Made by a program: the position numbers and the translations under genes
NCBI GenBank assembly: GCA_964444365.1
Contig: CAYUHJ010000251.1
Location: 1 to 8,609, forward strand
From: CAYUHJ01 sp964444365
GTDB taxonomy: Bacteria > Planctomycetota > Planctomycetia > Gemmatales > Gemmataceae
Length of the DNA: 8,609 bases
Direction: 5' to 3'
The notes under the pieces: generated by a model
Database searches by the model: none
Told to the model about the DNA's origin: nothing
Seen by the model: the letters and a program-made list of their open reading frames with translations, nothing else
Shown here: one piece after another, positions 1 through 7,505 of the stretch
Layout: each line of letters opens with the position of its first letter
How positions within the stretch are numbered: position 1 is the first letter of the stretch

Positions 1-7
1 CCCCTGG

Positions 8-32
8 CCCCTCTCCCCAACGGGGAGAGGGG
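8..32 (-). terminator. Perfect 11-bp hairpin after actF, likely transcript end
   Basis: CCCCTCTCCCC (8-18) and GGGGAGAGGGG (22-32) pair perfectly around a 3-base loop, starting 9 bases beyond the actF TGA. On the minus strand no T-run follows, so it is not a canonical intrinsic terminator. It may act as a U-less terminator or as a 3'-end stabiliser, or it may be one copy of a dispersed intergenic repeat. Its position right after the last act gene favours a role at the operon end. Confidence 0.6.
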
Positions 33-41
33 TATCATGCC

Positions 42-1337
42 TCAGTGGTGGCCCCAGGCCGCCAGGAACTTCGCTTCGCTGTTGGACGGCAGGATCGGGG
101 CCTTCGCGATCTCCTTGCTGAACCACAGCCCCCAGACGCCGCCCACGCCGATCACGGCGGAGACCGCCATCGGGACGTGCAGCCCGCCCTCCGGGTGCGG
201 GATCGCCGGGACGATCCACCAGATCACGTCGGCCGCGCACACGACCATCAGCAGCGTCGCCATGATGCGGATCGTCTTCGGGTTCGTCTTCACCGGGCGG
301 AAGAGGAACACGATGAACGGCACCAGCCAGTGGAACAGCATCAGGAAGTACGCGAGGTACTCCCACCCGCCGTTGCCCCGCTTCAAGTAATAGGTGGCTT
401 CTTCCGGCAGGTTCCCGGCCCACACCAACATGTACTGGCAGAACGAGGCGTAGGCCCAGACCATCGTGAACCCGAACAGCAGCGTCCCGATGTCGATGCG
501 GAACTTCTCCTTCACAACCGCCAACACCTCCGGCTTGTTCACCGTCAGGGTGTAGAAGCTGAGCACGCCCAGCGACATCGCGGTGATGAACATGTTCATC
601 CCGAACACCACGGGGAACATGCTCGACGCCCAGGTCGGTTCGACGGACATGACCCAGTCCGTCGTCGCGAAGGTCAGCATCCCGGCCCAGAGCAACATGC
701 CGGGGCCGGACAGGTTGTAGATCCGCGTCTTGGCGGCCTCGTCGTCGGAGCCTTCGGCGTCCTTGCTCCACTTCAGGAGGAAGAACACGACCGCCCCGAG
801 GACCGCGAAGTAGACCACCGCCCGCAGTGCGAAGAAGCCGGGGTTGAGGTAGTCGTGGATCTTGTGCTGGTTTTCGATCACCGCGTCGAGGGTCAGGTGC
901 TCGCGGACGGAGATCTCCTTCGGGTCGCCCTCCCACTTCTTGTCGGCCCACCAGAACGGCGAGGTCGCGCCGCCGTTCAGGAACACGCCGACCAGCACCG
1001 GGACGAACAGCATCGCGACGGCGGGCAGGGTCCGCAGGGCGGCCTGCCACGTCCGGCGGAACACGACGCCCCAGCTGGCCCCGGTCAGGAAGCCGATCAT
1101 CGACAGGCCGAGCGCCCCGAACGGGATCGAGGCCCAGAAGACGAACCCGACGAGGTAGCTGAGGAACCAGTCGCGGGTGTCCTCGCCGCCGGCGATGCCG
1201 CAGGCGACGTACCCGATGCCGCCGACGGCGGCCGCCCCGAACGCGAGCGTCCGGATGGGGGCGGCGTCGATGGTCGAATCCGGCAGGGTCACGCCGTGGT
1301 CGTGGTGGTCGGCGGTGGCCGCGTTCTCGGTCGTCAC
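42..1337 (-). CDS. actF: ACIII subunit ActF, second NrfD-like membrane protein
   Basis: A 431-residue polytopic membrane protein, the ActC paralogue in ACIII. About ten membrane segments can be read, near residues 28-50, 57-80, 101-120, 166-190, 211-226, 238-262, 283-308, 325-346, 357-378 and 387-407. A long hydrophilic loop (about 121-165, including the FWWADKKW run) lies between segments three and four. The N-terminus is short, soluble and His/Asp-rich (HHDHG at 11-15). ActF packs with ActC and ActD in the membrane. In known ACIII it lacks a clear quinol site and has been proposed to help with proton movement, so its function is inferred. The GTG start at 1337 is set by the ribosome binding site and the 4-base overlap with actE. 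The TGA at 42-44 is followed 9 bases later by a strong hairpin. No ActG-like gene is seen downstream, but the window ends there. Confidence 0.93.
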   Translation of the reverse strand: MTTENAATADHHDHGVTLPDSTIDAAPIRTLAFGAAAVGGIGYVACGIAGGEDTRDWFLSYLVGFVFWASIPFGALGLSMIGFLTGASWGVVFRRTWQAALRTLPAVAMLFVPVLVGVFLNGGATSPFWWADKKWEGDPKEISVREHLTLDAVIENQHKIHDYLNPGFFALRAVVYFAVLGAVVFFLLKWSKDAEGSDDEAAKTRIYNLSGPGMLLWAGMLTFATTDWVMSVEPTWASSMFPVVFGMNMFITAMSLGVLSFYTLTVNKPEVLAVVKEKFRIDIGTLLFGFTMVWAYASFCQYMLVWAGNLPEEATYYLKRGNGGWEYLAYFLMLFHWLVPFIVFLFRPVKTNPKTIRIMATLLMVVCAADVIWWIVPAIPHPEGGLHVPMAVSAVIGVGGVWGLWFSKEIAKAPILPSNSEAKFLAAWGHH

Positions 1338-2158
1338 TTCTTCCCCTCCGCGGCGTGGTCCTTGTGGGCGGCGGCCGCCGGCACGTCCTTCTCGGCGACC
1401 TGCTGGCTCAGCTGCAGCGCCCGGATGTACCCGATGACCCGCCAGCGGTCGGCCGGGTCGGCGAGTTGCACGTCGTGGGCCGCCATGCCGCCGTACCCGA
1501 GCGTGATCACCTGGTAGATGTACCCGACCGGCACGTCCTTCAGGGCGATCTTCACGCCCCACCGGTAGAACCCGCGGGAGTAGCCCATCGGGATGCCGAC
1601 GCCCGGCTTCGGCCGGCCCTTGTCGTCCAGTTCGTGCGACGGCACGCCCAGCGTCGACCAGTCGTTCAGCTTCCCTTCCGGGTCCGCGTGGTACGACGGC
1701 GGCCGCAGGAAGCCCCGCTCCGCGATCTTCCCGTTGCCCCACCCGGCCGCCCCGTGGCACAGGGCGCAGTTCGAGTTGTACAGCGTCTGCCCGCGCTCCA
1801 GGTCCGCCGTCCGCAGCACGAACGGGAACTCGGACACGAAGTACTCCGGCCGCTCCGGGACGCCCACCGGCGGGACGACCGACTTCGGGTCGAACGACGC
1901 GGTGGCGTCCGGCTTCGTGTCCCGCAGCTTCTTGCCCTCCGGGGTCAGCCACGTCACGAGCGGGCTGTCCGCGTTCGGCTGGTTCCGGTGGACGACGCCC
2001 GCCTCCAGCGGCCGGGCCGACTGGTTGTGCGGGAAGAACGGGTGCTCGTCGTACGGCCGCGGGGCCGGCTGGGTCGCCATCTTCTGCTGGCACCCGACCG
2101 CACCGGCCGCACCGGCCAGGAGCGCGACGACCGCGATGTCACGGGTGAGGCGGGTCAT
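1334..2158 (-). CDS. actE: ACIII subunit ActE, monoheme cytochrome c lipoprotein
   Basis: A 274-residue periplasmic cytochrome c. Residues 1-22 are a signal peptide with a hydrophobic core (IAVVALLAGAAGAVG) ending at Cys23, so it is probably a lipoprotein. The lipobox, AVGC, is weak because Ala replaces the usual Leu at -3. A single heme site, CALCH, lies at 131-135, preceded by the cytochrome-like FVLRTADLERGQTLYNSN. Met225 in GYGGMAAH is the likely sixth heme ligand. The last 20 residues are Ala/Lys/His-rich. Monoheme ActE is the usual form and is a candidate outlet of electrons from ACIII beside ActA. The ATG at 2156-2158 follows GAGGAGGT (2165-2172) by 6 bases and overlaps the actD stop (ATGA). 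Its own TGA overlaps the actF GTG. The open frame reaches upstream to 2497, but that extension is a shadow of actD. Confidence 0.93.
   Translation of the reverse strand: MTRLTRDIAVVALLAGAAGAVGCQQKMATQPAPRPYDEHPFFPHNQSARPLEAGVVHRNQPNADSPLVTWLTPEGKKLRDTKPDATASFDPKSVVPPVGVPERPEYFVSEFPFVLRTADLERGQTLYNSNCALCHGAAGWGNGKIAERGFLRPPSYHADPEGKLNDWSTLGVPSHELDDKGRPKPGVGIPMGYSRGFYRWGVKIALKDVPVGYIYQVITLGYGGMAAHDVQLADPADRWRVIGYIRALQLSQQVAEKDVPAAAAHKDHAAEGKK
1343..1349 (-). promoter_or_regulatory. Ribosome binding site for the GTG start of actF
   Basis: GGAGGGG on the minus strand, 5 bases before the GTG at 1335-1337, within the last codons of actE. The strength of the site and the GTGA overlap fix this start. 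No ATG in the frame lies near the beginning of the conserved protein, and the long open stretch above it is a shadow of actE. Confidence 0.65.
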
Positions 2159-2715
2159 TCCGGCACCTCCTCGACGCTGAGCGGGCTGAGGGTGGTCAGG
2201 AACTCCCGCGTGCCGGCCGGGTCGAACTTCGGGTCGACCGCCTCGATGCACAGGAAGAACCGGTCGCGGGTCGCCCGCACGAACTGCGGCACGTTGAACA
2301 CCGGGTGGTACGGCTGCGGCAGGCCGCACAGGCTCAGCAGCCCGAACAGCCCGCTGAGCGAGGCCGTCAGCACCAGCAGTTCCCAGGAGATCGGGATGAA
2401 CATCGGCCACGACCAGAACGGCTTCCCGCCGATGTTGAGCGGGTAGTCGACGACCGACGCCCACGACATCATGGTGAACCCGAGGGTGGCCCCGCACAGG
2501 CCGCCCGTGAACATAATTGCACCGATCTCGCTCCGGGGGAAGCCCAGTTCGTCGGCCACCTCCCCGACCGGGTACGGCGAGTAGCCGTCCATGCGGGTGT
2601 AGCCGGCCTCGCGGGCCTTCCGCGTCGCCTCGACCAGCTTGTCGGCCGTGTCGAACTCGGCCATGACCCCGTACACCGGCGGCGGGGCGTCCGGGTCGTG
2701 ATGCGCGTCGCTCAC
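2155..2715 (-). CDS. actD: ACIII subunit ActD, DUF3341 membrane protein
   Basis: A 186-residue protein of the DUF3341 family, which is found almost only in ACIII clusters. Its beginning, PPPVYGVMAEFDTADKLVEA (11-30), and the following RAREAGYTRMDGYSPYPV-like segment (to about 50) are the soluble domain typical of the family. Two membrane helices follow, about residues 64-84 and 107-130, with a soluble tail to the end. No cofactor site is present. Its known position in ACIII structures is beside the membrane subunits, probably in assembly or stability. The GTG start at 2715 overlaps the actC stop by 4 bases (GTGA), and its own TGA overlaps the actE ATG by 4 bases (ATGA), so translation of all three is likely coupled. 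There is an upstream-extended open frame, but it lies wholly inside actC in another frame and encodes arginine/proline-rich shadow sequence. Confidence 0.92.
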   Translation of the reverse strand: MSDAHHDPDAPPPVYGVMAEFDTADKLVEATRKAREAGYTRMDGYSPYPVGEVADELGFPRSEIGAIMFTGGLCGATLGFTMMSWASVVDYPLNIGGKPFWSWPMFIPISWELLVLTASLSGLFGLLSLCGLPQPYHPVFNVPQFVRATRDRFFLCIEAVDPKFDPAGTREFLTTLSPLSVEEVPE

Positions 2716-4142
2716 TTGGCGTTCTCCATGACCGCGTGGCCGTCCCGACCGCCCTGAGGACCGGGCAGCATTTCCCGCATTTCCGTGATCGAGATCATCG
2801 GCAGGAACCGCACGAACAGCGTGAACAGCGTGATGAACAGGCCGACGGACCCGATCATCGTCATCCAGTCCCACTCCGTCGGGGCGTACCGGCCCCAGCT
2901 GCTCGGCAGCTGGTCGCGGGTCAGCGTGATGACGATGACGTACCGCTCGAACCACATCCCGACGTGGACCGAGCCCGCCACCGCGAACACCAGCCAGTCG
3001 TTCGTGCGGAACTTCTTGAACCAGTACAGCTGCGGGATGATCGTGTTGGTCAGGATCAGCATCCAGTACGACCACCAGTACGGCCCGTACCAGATCCGCT
3101 GGAGCGTCGTGTCCCACTCGTACAGCGAGTGGCTGTACCACGCCATCCACACTTCGTTGAAGTAGCCGTAGTTCACCATGAAGCAGGTGGTCAGCATCAC
3201 GCGGGCGCACAGGTCCAGGTGGTGCGTCGTGATGACGTCCCCCATGCCGTAGTACTTCCGCAGCGGGACCGCCAGCCAGACGACCATCGCGAACCCGGAG
3301 AAGATCGCCCCGGCGACGAAGAACGGCGGGAAGATCGTCGCGTGCCACAGGGGAACGATCGCAACGGCGAAGTCGAAGGACACGACCGTGTGGACCGAGA
3401 ACACGAGCGGCGTCCCGATCCCGGCGAGGAGCAGGTACAGCTTCTCGTACCGCCGCCAGTGGATCGCCGACCCGCGCCAGCCGAGAGCGAACGCGCCGTA
3501 GGCCCACCGCTGCAGGTTGTTCTTGGCCGTGTCGCGAAGCACCGCGAGGTCCGGGATCAGGCCGACGTACCAGAACACGACGGACACGGTGAGGTACGTG
3601 CTGACCGCGAACACGTCCCACGTCAGCGGGGAGCGGAACTGCGGCCAGACGGCCATGTTGTTCGGGAACGGGAACAGCCAGTACGCCATCCACGGCCGGC
3701 CCATGTGGATCAGCGGGAAAATCCCCGCGCACATGACCGCGAAGAGGGTCATCGCCTCCGCGAACCGGTTGATGCTGGTCCGCCACTTCTGGTGCATCAG
3801 CAGCAGGATCGCGGAGATCAGCGTGCCGGCGTGGCCGATGCCGATCCACCACACGAAGTTGACGATCGCGAAGCCCCAGGCGACGGGGTGGTTCAACCCC
3901 CAGATGCCGACGCCGAGGTAGAACAGCCAGAAGACGGAGACGCCGAGGGCGTTCAGCAGGGCGAACCCGACGAGGAACCAGAAGTACCACGCCCTGGGCG
4001 TGGGCCGGTCCCCGAGCACGACGGAGCCGATCTTGTCGCCGAGGCTGGCAAGATCCTGGGAGCTCGTGATGAGCCCCTCCGGGTGCGGCGGGTAGTGGGT
4101 CGCCGACGTGTACGTGGGCTCGGGTGCGGTCGCGGTCGACAT
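2712..4142 (-). CDS. actC: ACIII subunit ActC, NrfD/PsrC-type quinol-oxidising membrane protein
   Basis: A 476-residue integral membrane protein of the NrfD (polysulfide reductase C) family. About ten membrane segments can be read, near residues 51-75, 88-115, 128-147, 173-200, 233-255, 270-293, 311-335, 355-373, 384-404 and 427-447. ActC is the main menaquinol-binding subunit of ACIII, passing electrons to the nearest Fe-S cluster of ActB. Polar residues within or near the helices that suit quinol or proton chemistry include His104, His146, His251 and Asp257. Their role is inferred by family analogy, not seen directly. The N-terminal 50 residues are soluble, including GDRPTPRAWYFWF at the helix 1 entry. 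The ATG at 4140-4142 follows AAGGGGG (4152-4158) by 9 bases and the actB stop by 4. The last codons overlap actD. Length and helix count match the family. Confidence 0.94.
   Translation of the reverse strand: MSTATAPEPTYTSATHYPPHPEGLITSSQDLASLGDKIGSVVLGDRPTPRAWYFWFLVGFALLNALGVSVFWLFYLGVGIWGLNHPVAWGFAIVNFVWWIGIGHAGTLISAILLLMHQKWRTSINRFAEAMTLFAVMCAGIFPLIHMGRPWMAYWLFPFPNNMAVWPQFRSPLTWDVFAVSTYLTVSVVFWYVGLIPDLAVLRDTAKNNLQRWAYGAFALGWRGSAIHWRRYEKLYLLLAGIGTPLVFSVHTVVSFDFAVAIVPLWHATIFPPFFVAGAIFSGFAMVVWLAVPLRKYYGMGDVITTHHLDLCARVMLTTCFMVNYGYFNEVWMAWYSHSLYEWDTTLQRIWYGPYWWSYWMLILTNTIIPQLYWFKKFRTNDWLVFAVAGSVHVGMWFERYVIVITLTRDQLPSSWGRYAPTEWDWMTMIGSVGLFITLFTLFVRFLPMISITEMREMLPGPQGGRDGHAVMENAK
2724..2727 (-). 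promoter_or_regulatory. Ribosome binding site inside actC for the GTG start of actD
   Basis: GGAG on the minus strand, 8 bases before the GTG at 2713-2715, lies within the last codons of actC. It supports a GTG start overlapping the actC stop (GTGA). No ATG lies in this frame between the site and the conserved start of the domain. Confidence 0.55.
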
Positions 4143-4146
4143 CGGG

Positions 4147-7100
4147 TTACGCCCCCTTCGTGGCGGCGAGCGCCGGGTTCGGGTTCTTGATCGCCGCCAG
4201 GTAGCTCGTCCGCGGCATCGTGTTCTGCTCGGCGAGCAGCCCGTAGTTGTGCGGTTCGGCCTTCCACCGGGCCACCGCGCTGGCGGCCCCCTTGTCGTCC
4301 AGGTCGTTCAGGTCGCCGAACACGATCGCCCCGCTCGGGCACGCCTGCTCGCACGCCGTCTTGATCTCGCCGTCCAGGATCTTCGGCCGGCCGAACCGGT
4401 CCTTCGGCCGCGTCGCGTGCTCCCGCTCGGCGTCGATCTCCGCGTTCCGGATCCGCTGCACGCAGTAGGTACACTTCTCCATCACGCCGCGGGTCCGGAC
4501 GGTCACTTCCGGGTTGTTCACCAGCTTCAGGCTGTCGTTGGTGTAGTCCGTGTACTGGAAGAAGTTGAACCGGCGGACCTTGTACGGGCAGTTGTTCGAG
4601 CAGTACCGGGTGCCGACGCACCGGTTGTAGGCCATGTCGTTGAGGCCGTCCGCGGAGTGGGCGGTCGCCCCGACCGGGCACACGACCTCGCACGGGGCCT
4701 TCTCGCACTGCTGGCACGGGACCGGCATGAAGTGCGTCGCGATGGCCGCCGAGTTCTGCACCCGCTCGGCCCGCTCCGCGAGCTTCACGTCCCGGCCGCC
4801 GAGCTTGTCGTCGAACGGGGCCGCGCCGGGGATCGACGAGTAGCGGTCGATCCGGATCCAGTGCATGTTCCGGCCGCGGGACACCTCGTACTTGCCGATG
4901 ACCGGGGTGTTGTTCTCGGCCACGCACGCCGCGGTGCAGGTGCCGCACCCGGTGCAGGCGCTGAGGTCGATCGCCATGCCCCACCGGCGGTAGCTGGCGC
5001 TCGACTCCTTGCCGTCCACCGTCTGCGGGTACTTCGGGTAGAGGCTGAGTGGGATCACCCGCTTGTCGTGGTGCTCGTGCCCGTGTTCCCCGTGGTGGGC
5101 CTCGAGCGGGTGGTGCTGGCCGTCGTGCAGGCGCTCCCAGTCCTCGAAGGTGCCGGGGGTGAGGGCCCGGATTTCCTTGTACTCGCCGGCGGACGCCGCG
5201 GGGACCTGGGCGAAGTCCGGGTCCGCCTTGAACTGGTCGGCGGTCGCGGCCCGGTACGGCCGGCGGCCTTCCATCAGGTACTGGCCCTGGACGCACGCCA
5301 GGAACATCTTCGCCCCGGTCTTCGCGACCGTCGCCCCGGTCGCGAACCCGAGCGTGGTGCTCGTCCGGATCGCGTAGGCGTTGGCCCCGGAGCCCTTGCC
5401 GGTGCTCCCGACCAGGCTGCGGCCGTAGCCCAGGTGGAGGGTGATCGCGTCGTCGGCGTGGCCGGGCAGGATGAACACGCCCGCCGTCACCGACCGCCCG
5501 TTGACCTTCAGTTCGAGCACGTCCGCTTCGAGCCGCCCGCGTTCGCCGGCCGTCCAGCGGGGGTCGTTCGACACCCCGAGCTTGACCGCCGTCTTCGGGC
5601 TGACGATCGCCGCGTTGTCCCACGTCAGGTTCGTGACGGGCTTCGGCAGTTCCTGCAGCCAGCCGTTGTTGTTGAACTTCCCGTCGCCGACGGTCGGGTC
5701 CGGGAAGAACTGGATCTGGTAGCCGTCCGGGGCCGCCGCCGGGGGCGCGTCGAGCCCGGCCACGGACGCCGCCCGAACGGCCGTCGAGGCGACCGCGGTG
5801 CCGGGGACGACGCCGTCCCGCACGGCCTTGTGCCACCACACGTCGAAGTCGCCGGCCTTGACCTTCTCGTCGAAGTGCTTCCGCCACGTCCCCATGACCA
5901 CGTCGTGCGGGTCGGCGGCCGACAGCTCCAGCAGGTTCGCGAACAGCTCGACGAGCGAGTGCCCGCCGAACAGCGGCGCGATCAGCGGCTGCTGCAGGGC
6001 CACCGTCCCGTCGTGCCCGCGGAGGTCGCCCCACGACTCGAAGTAGTGCGTCGCGGCGATGTGGTAGTCGCACTTGGCCGCGGTCTCGTCGTGGTTCCAG
6101 TCGTACAGCCCGTAGTGGACCTTGACCGCCTTCGACTCGCCGAGCACCTTGCCGAACTCCAGGTCCGCCGGGGCGTCGTACACCGGGTTCGCGTTGAACA
6201 CGAGCAGCAGTTCGACCTTGCCCGCCTTCAAGTCTTCCGCCAGCGCCTTCAGGTCCGCGAAGGAGTCCGAGGCCCGGGCTTCGAGCGGGTCCGTGAAGAC
6301 GACCGTCTTGCCGACCGCGTCGAGCTTCTGGTTGATCGCGAGGGCGATCCGGTGGACGGCCGCCGGCTGGCTGTCGCCGACGAGCACCAGCGACCGGCTG
6401 GGCTTCGACCGGAGGTCGTCCGCGACCGGCTTGACCCACGCCTTCGCGACGTCCGGCAGCACCCCGGCGGCGATGCCGGCGACGCCGAGTTCGATCGCGA
6501 CGGCCCGGGCGAACGCCTCGATTTCCGAGGGCTTCAGCGGCAGGCGGTGGTCCGCGGTGCCGCCGGTGCCGGTGACCATCGACTCGACGGCGTACAGGCG
6601 GTTCTGCGGCTTGTCGAACCCGTCCTTGGCGGCGAGCCCGGCCTTCAGCGTCCGCACCTTGCGGCGGGCCATGAAGTCGCGGGCGGCCCGCACGGACCCG
6701 GCCCCTTCGTCGAGGAAGTTCGAGTCGAGGGCCAGCACCACGTCCGCGTCGGCGAACTTGTAGACGGGGTTCACGAACTTGCCGAAGGCGTCGCGGGCGG
6801 CGACCTTCGCGGCGGTCGACCCGGCGGGCTCGTACTGGACCCACTTCGCGCCGGGGTTCCGCTTCAGGAACTCTTCCACCAGCGCGGTCAGGGTCGGCGA
6901 CGTGGTCGGCTCGGAGACGATGCGGACGCCGGCCCCGCCCTTGTCGCGCTGCTTGGTGAGTTCGGCCTTGATCGCGTTGACGGCCTTCTCGTAGCTGACC
7001 GGCGAGTTCCCGAACGTGGCCGACTTCGACCGGTCCGGGTCGTACATGCTCAGGACCGAGCCCTGGGCGGCGACGTTGGTGGCCCCGAGGCTGGTCGGGT

Positions 7101-7479
7101 GGTTGGGGTTCCCCTCGACCTTGATCGGCCGGCCTTCGGTGCTCTTGGCGATGAGCCCGAGCCCGACGCCGCCGGCCTGGGGGACCGCGGTGGCGAAGAA
7201 CAGCGGCACGCCGGGGAGCAGTTGCTCCGGCTGGCGGACGTACGGGACGACCTTCCGCTGCGACATCGGCCGCAGGGAGTAGTTGCACCCGACCGCCCCG
7301 GCGAGGGCCGCGGACGCCCCCATCAGCGTGAGGAACCGGCGGCGCGAGACCGGGTCGAGCCACTCGGCCGCGTCCTCGGGGAACTCGTCCTGCATCATCT
7401 TCCGGAAGCCGTCCGTGTTCATCCACTCCTCGACGGACTGGAAGAACTCGGGCTCCGGGGTCGTCGCGTCGGCGGGCAT
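4147..7479 (-). CDS. actB: ACIII subunit ActB, Fe-S / molybdopterin-fold protein with extended Tat signal
   Basis: A 1110-residue periplasmic subunit that relays electrons from the quinol site to the c hemes. Residues 11-65 match the 'extended Tat signal' of MoCo/4Fe-4S proteins: an acidic leader, the twin-arginine core SRRRFL (45-50), a hydrophobic run, then Cys65 in AVGC, a possible lipid-attachment site. Residues about 75-740 form the molybdopterin-oxidoreductase (MopB-like) domain. It has no N-terminal Fe-S cysteine motif, in line with ACIII lacking Mo. Residues about 830-1060 form a ferredoxin domain with 15 cluster cysteines: 842, 845, 848, 852; 922, 925, 930, 934; 954, 960, 964; 1003, 1006; 1043, 1047. 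Fifteen fits three 4Fe-4S plus one 3Fe-4S. Nine histidines in residues 785-804 form a linker between the domains. The frame is intact with TAA at 4147-4149, and actC starts 4 bases on. Fused MopB plus ferredoxin in one chain is typical of ActB. Confidence 0.95.
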   Translation of the reverse strand: MPADATTPEPEFFQSVEEWMNTDGFRKMMQDEFPEDAAEWLDPVSRRRFLTLMGASAALAGAVGCNYSLRPMSQRKVVPYVRQPEQLLPGVPLFFATAVPQAGGVGLGLIAKSTEGRPIKVEGNPNHPTSLGATNVAAQGSVLSMYDPDRSKSATFGNSPVSYEKAVNAIKAELTKQRDKGGAGVRIVSEPTTSPTLTALVEEFLKRNPGAKWVQYEPAGSTAAKVAARDAFGKFVNPVYKFADADVVLALDSNFLDEGAGSVRAARDFMARRKVRTLKAGLAAKDGFDKPQNRLYAVESMVTGTGGTADHRLPLKPSEIEAFARAVAIELGVAGIAAGVLPDVAKAWVKPVADDLRSKPSRSLVLVGDSQPAAVHRIALAINQKLDAVGKTVVFTDPLEARASDSFADLKALAEDLKAGKVELLLVFNANPVYDAPADLEFGKVLGESKAVKVHYGLYDWNHDETAAKCDYHIAATHYFESWGDLRGHDGTVALQQPLIAPLFGGHSLVELFANLLELSAADPHDVVMGTWRKHFDEKVKAGDFDVWWHKAVRDGVVPGTAVASTAVRAASVAGLDAPPAAAPDGYQIQFFPDPTVGDGKFNNNGWLQELPKPVTNLTWDNAAIVSPKTAVKLGVSNDPRWTAGERGRLEADVLELKVNGRSVTAGVFILPGHADDAITLHLGYGRSLVGSTGKGSGANAYAIRTSTTLGFATGATVAKTGAKMFLACVQGQYLMEGRRPYRAATADQFKADPDFAQVPAASAGEYKEIRALTPGTFEDWERLHDGQHHPLEAHHGEHGHEHHDKRVIPLSLYPKYPQTVDGKESSASYRRWGMAIDLSACTGCGTCTAACVAENNTPVIGKYEVSRGRNMHWIRIDRYSSIPGAAPFDDKLGGRDVKLAERAERVQNSAAIATHFMPVPCQQCEKAPCEVVCPVGATAHSADGLNDMAYNRCVGTRYCSNNCPYKVRRFNFFQYTDYTNDSLKLVNNPEVTVRTRGVMEKCTYCVQRIRNAEIDAEREHATRPKDRFGRPKILDGEIKTACEQACPSGAIVFGDLNDLDDKGAASAVARWKAEPHNYGLLAEQNTMPRTSYLAAIKNPNPALAATKGA

Positions 7480-7486
7480 TCGTCGG

Positions 7487-7491
7487 TCCTC
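7487..7491 (-). promoter_or_regulatory. Ribosome binding site of actB
   Basis: On the minus strand this reads GAGGA, 7 bases before the ATG at 7477-7479. It supports that start over any codon further up, and it lies in the short unstructured strip between the 65-base palindromic element and actB. Confidence 0.6.
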
Positions 7492-7505
7492 GTCTCACTC
7501 GGTCG

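Noticed and set aside
45..1517. Long plus-strand open frame opposite actF
   Set aside because: The translation is low-complexity Arg/Glu/His/Pro sequence with no motif, while the minus-strand frame encodes a ten-helix NrfD-like protein.
1338..2093. N-terminal extension of actF to an ATG at 2093
   Set aside because: The extra 252 residues lie in an out-of-frame shadow of actE and are Arg/Gly/Pro-rich. The GTG at 1337 has a strong ribosome binding site and the usual 4-base overlap.
2716..3990. N-terminal extension of actD through actC
   Set aside because: It is an out-of-frame shadow of actC. The DUF3341 protein begins at the GTG at 2715.
4147..7479. ActB as an active molybdenum oxidoreductase (polysulfide, thiosulfate or tetrathionate reductase type)
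   Set aside because: The family resemblance is real, but the N-terminal Fe-S cysteine motif is absent and the six-gene context (pentaheme ActA, DUF3341 ActD, two NrfD proteins, monoheme ActE) is that of ACIII, whose ActB has no Mo cofactor.
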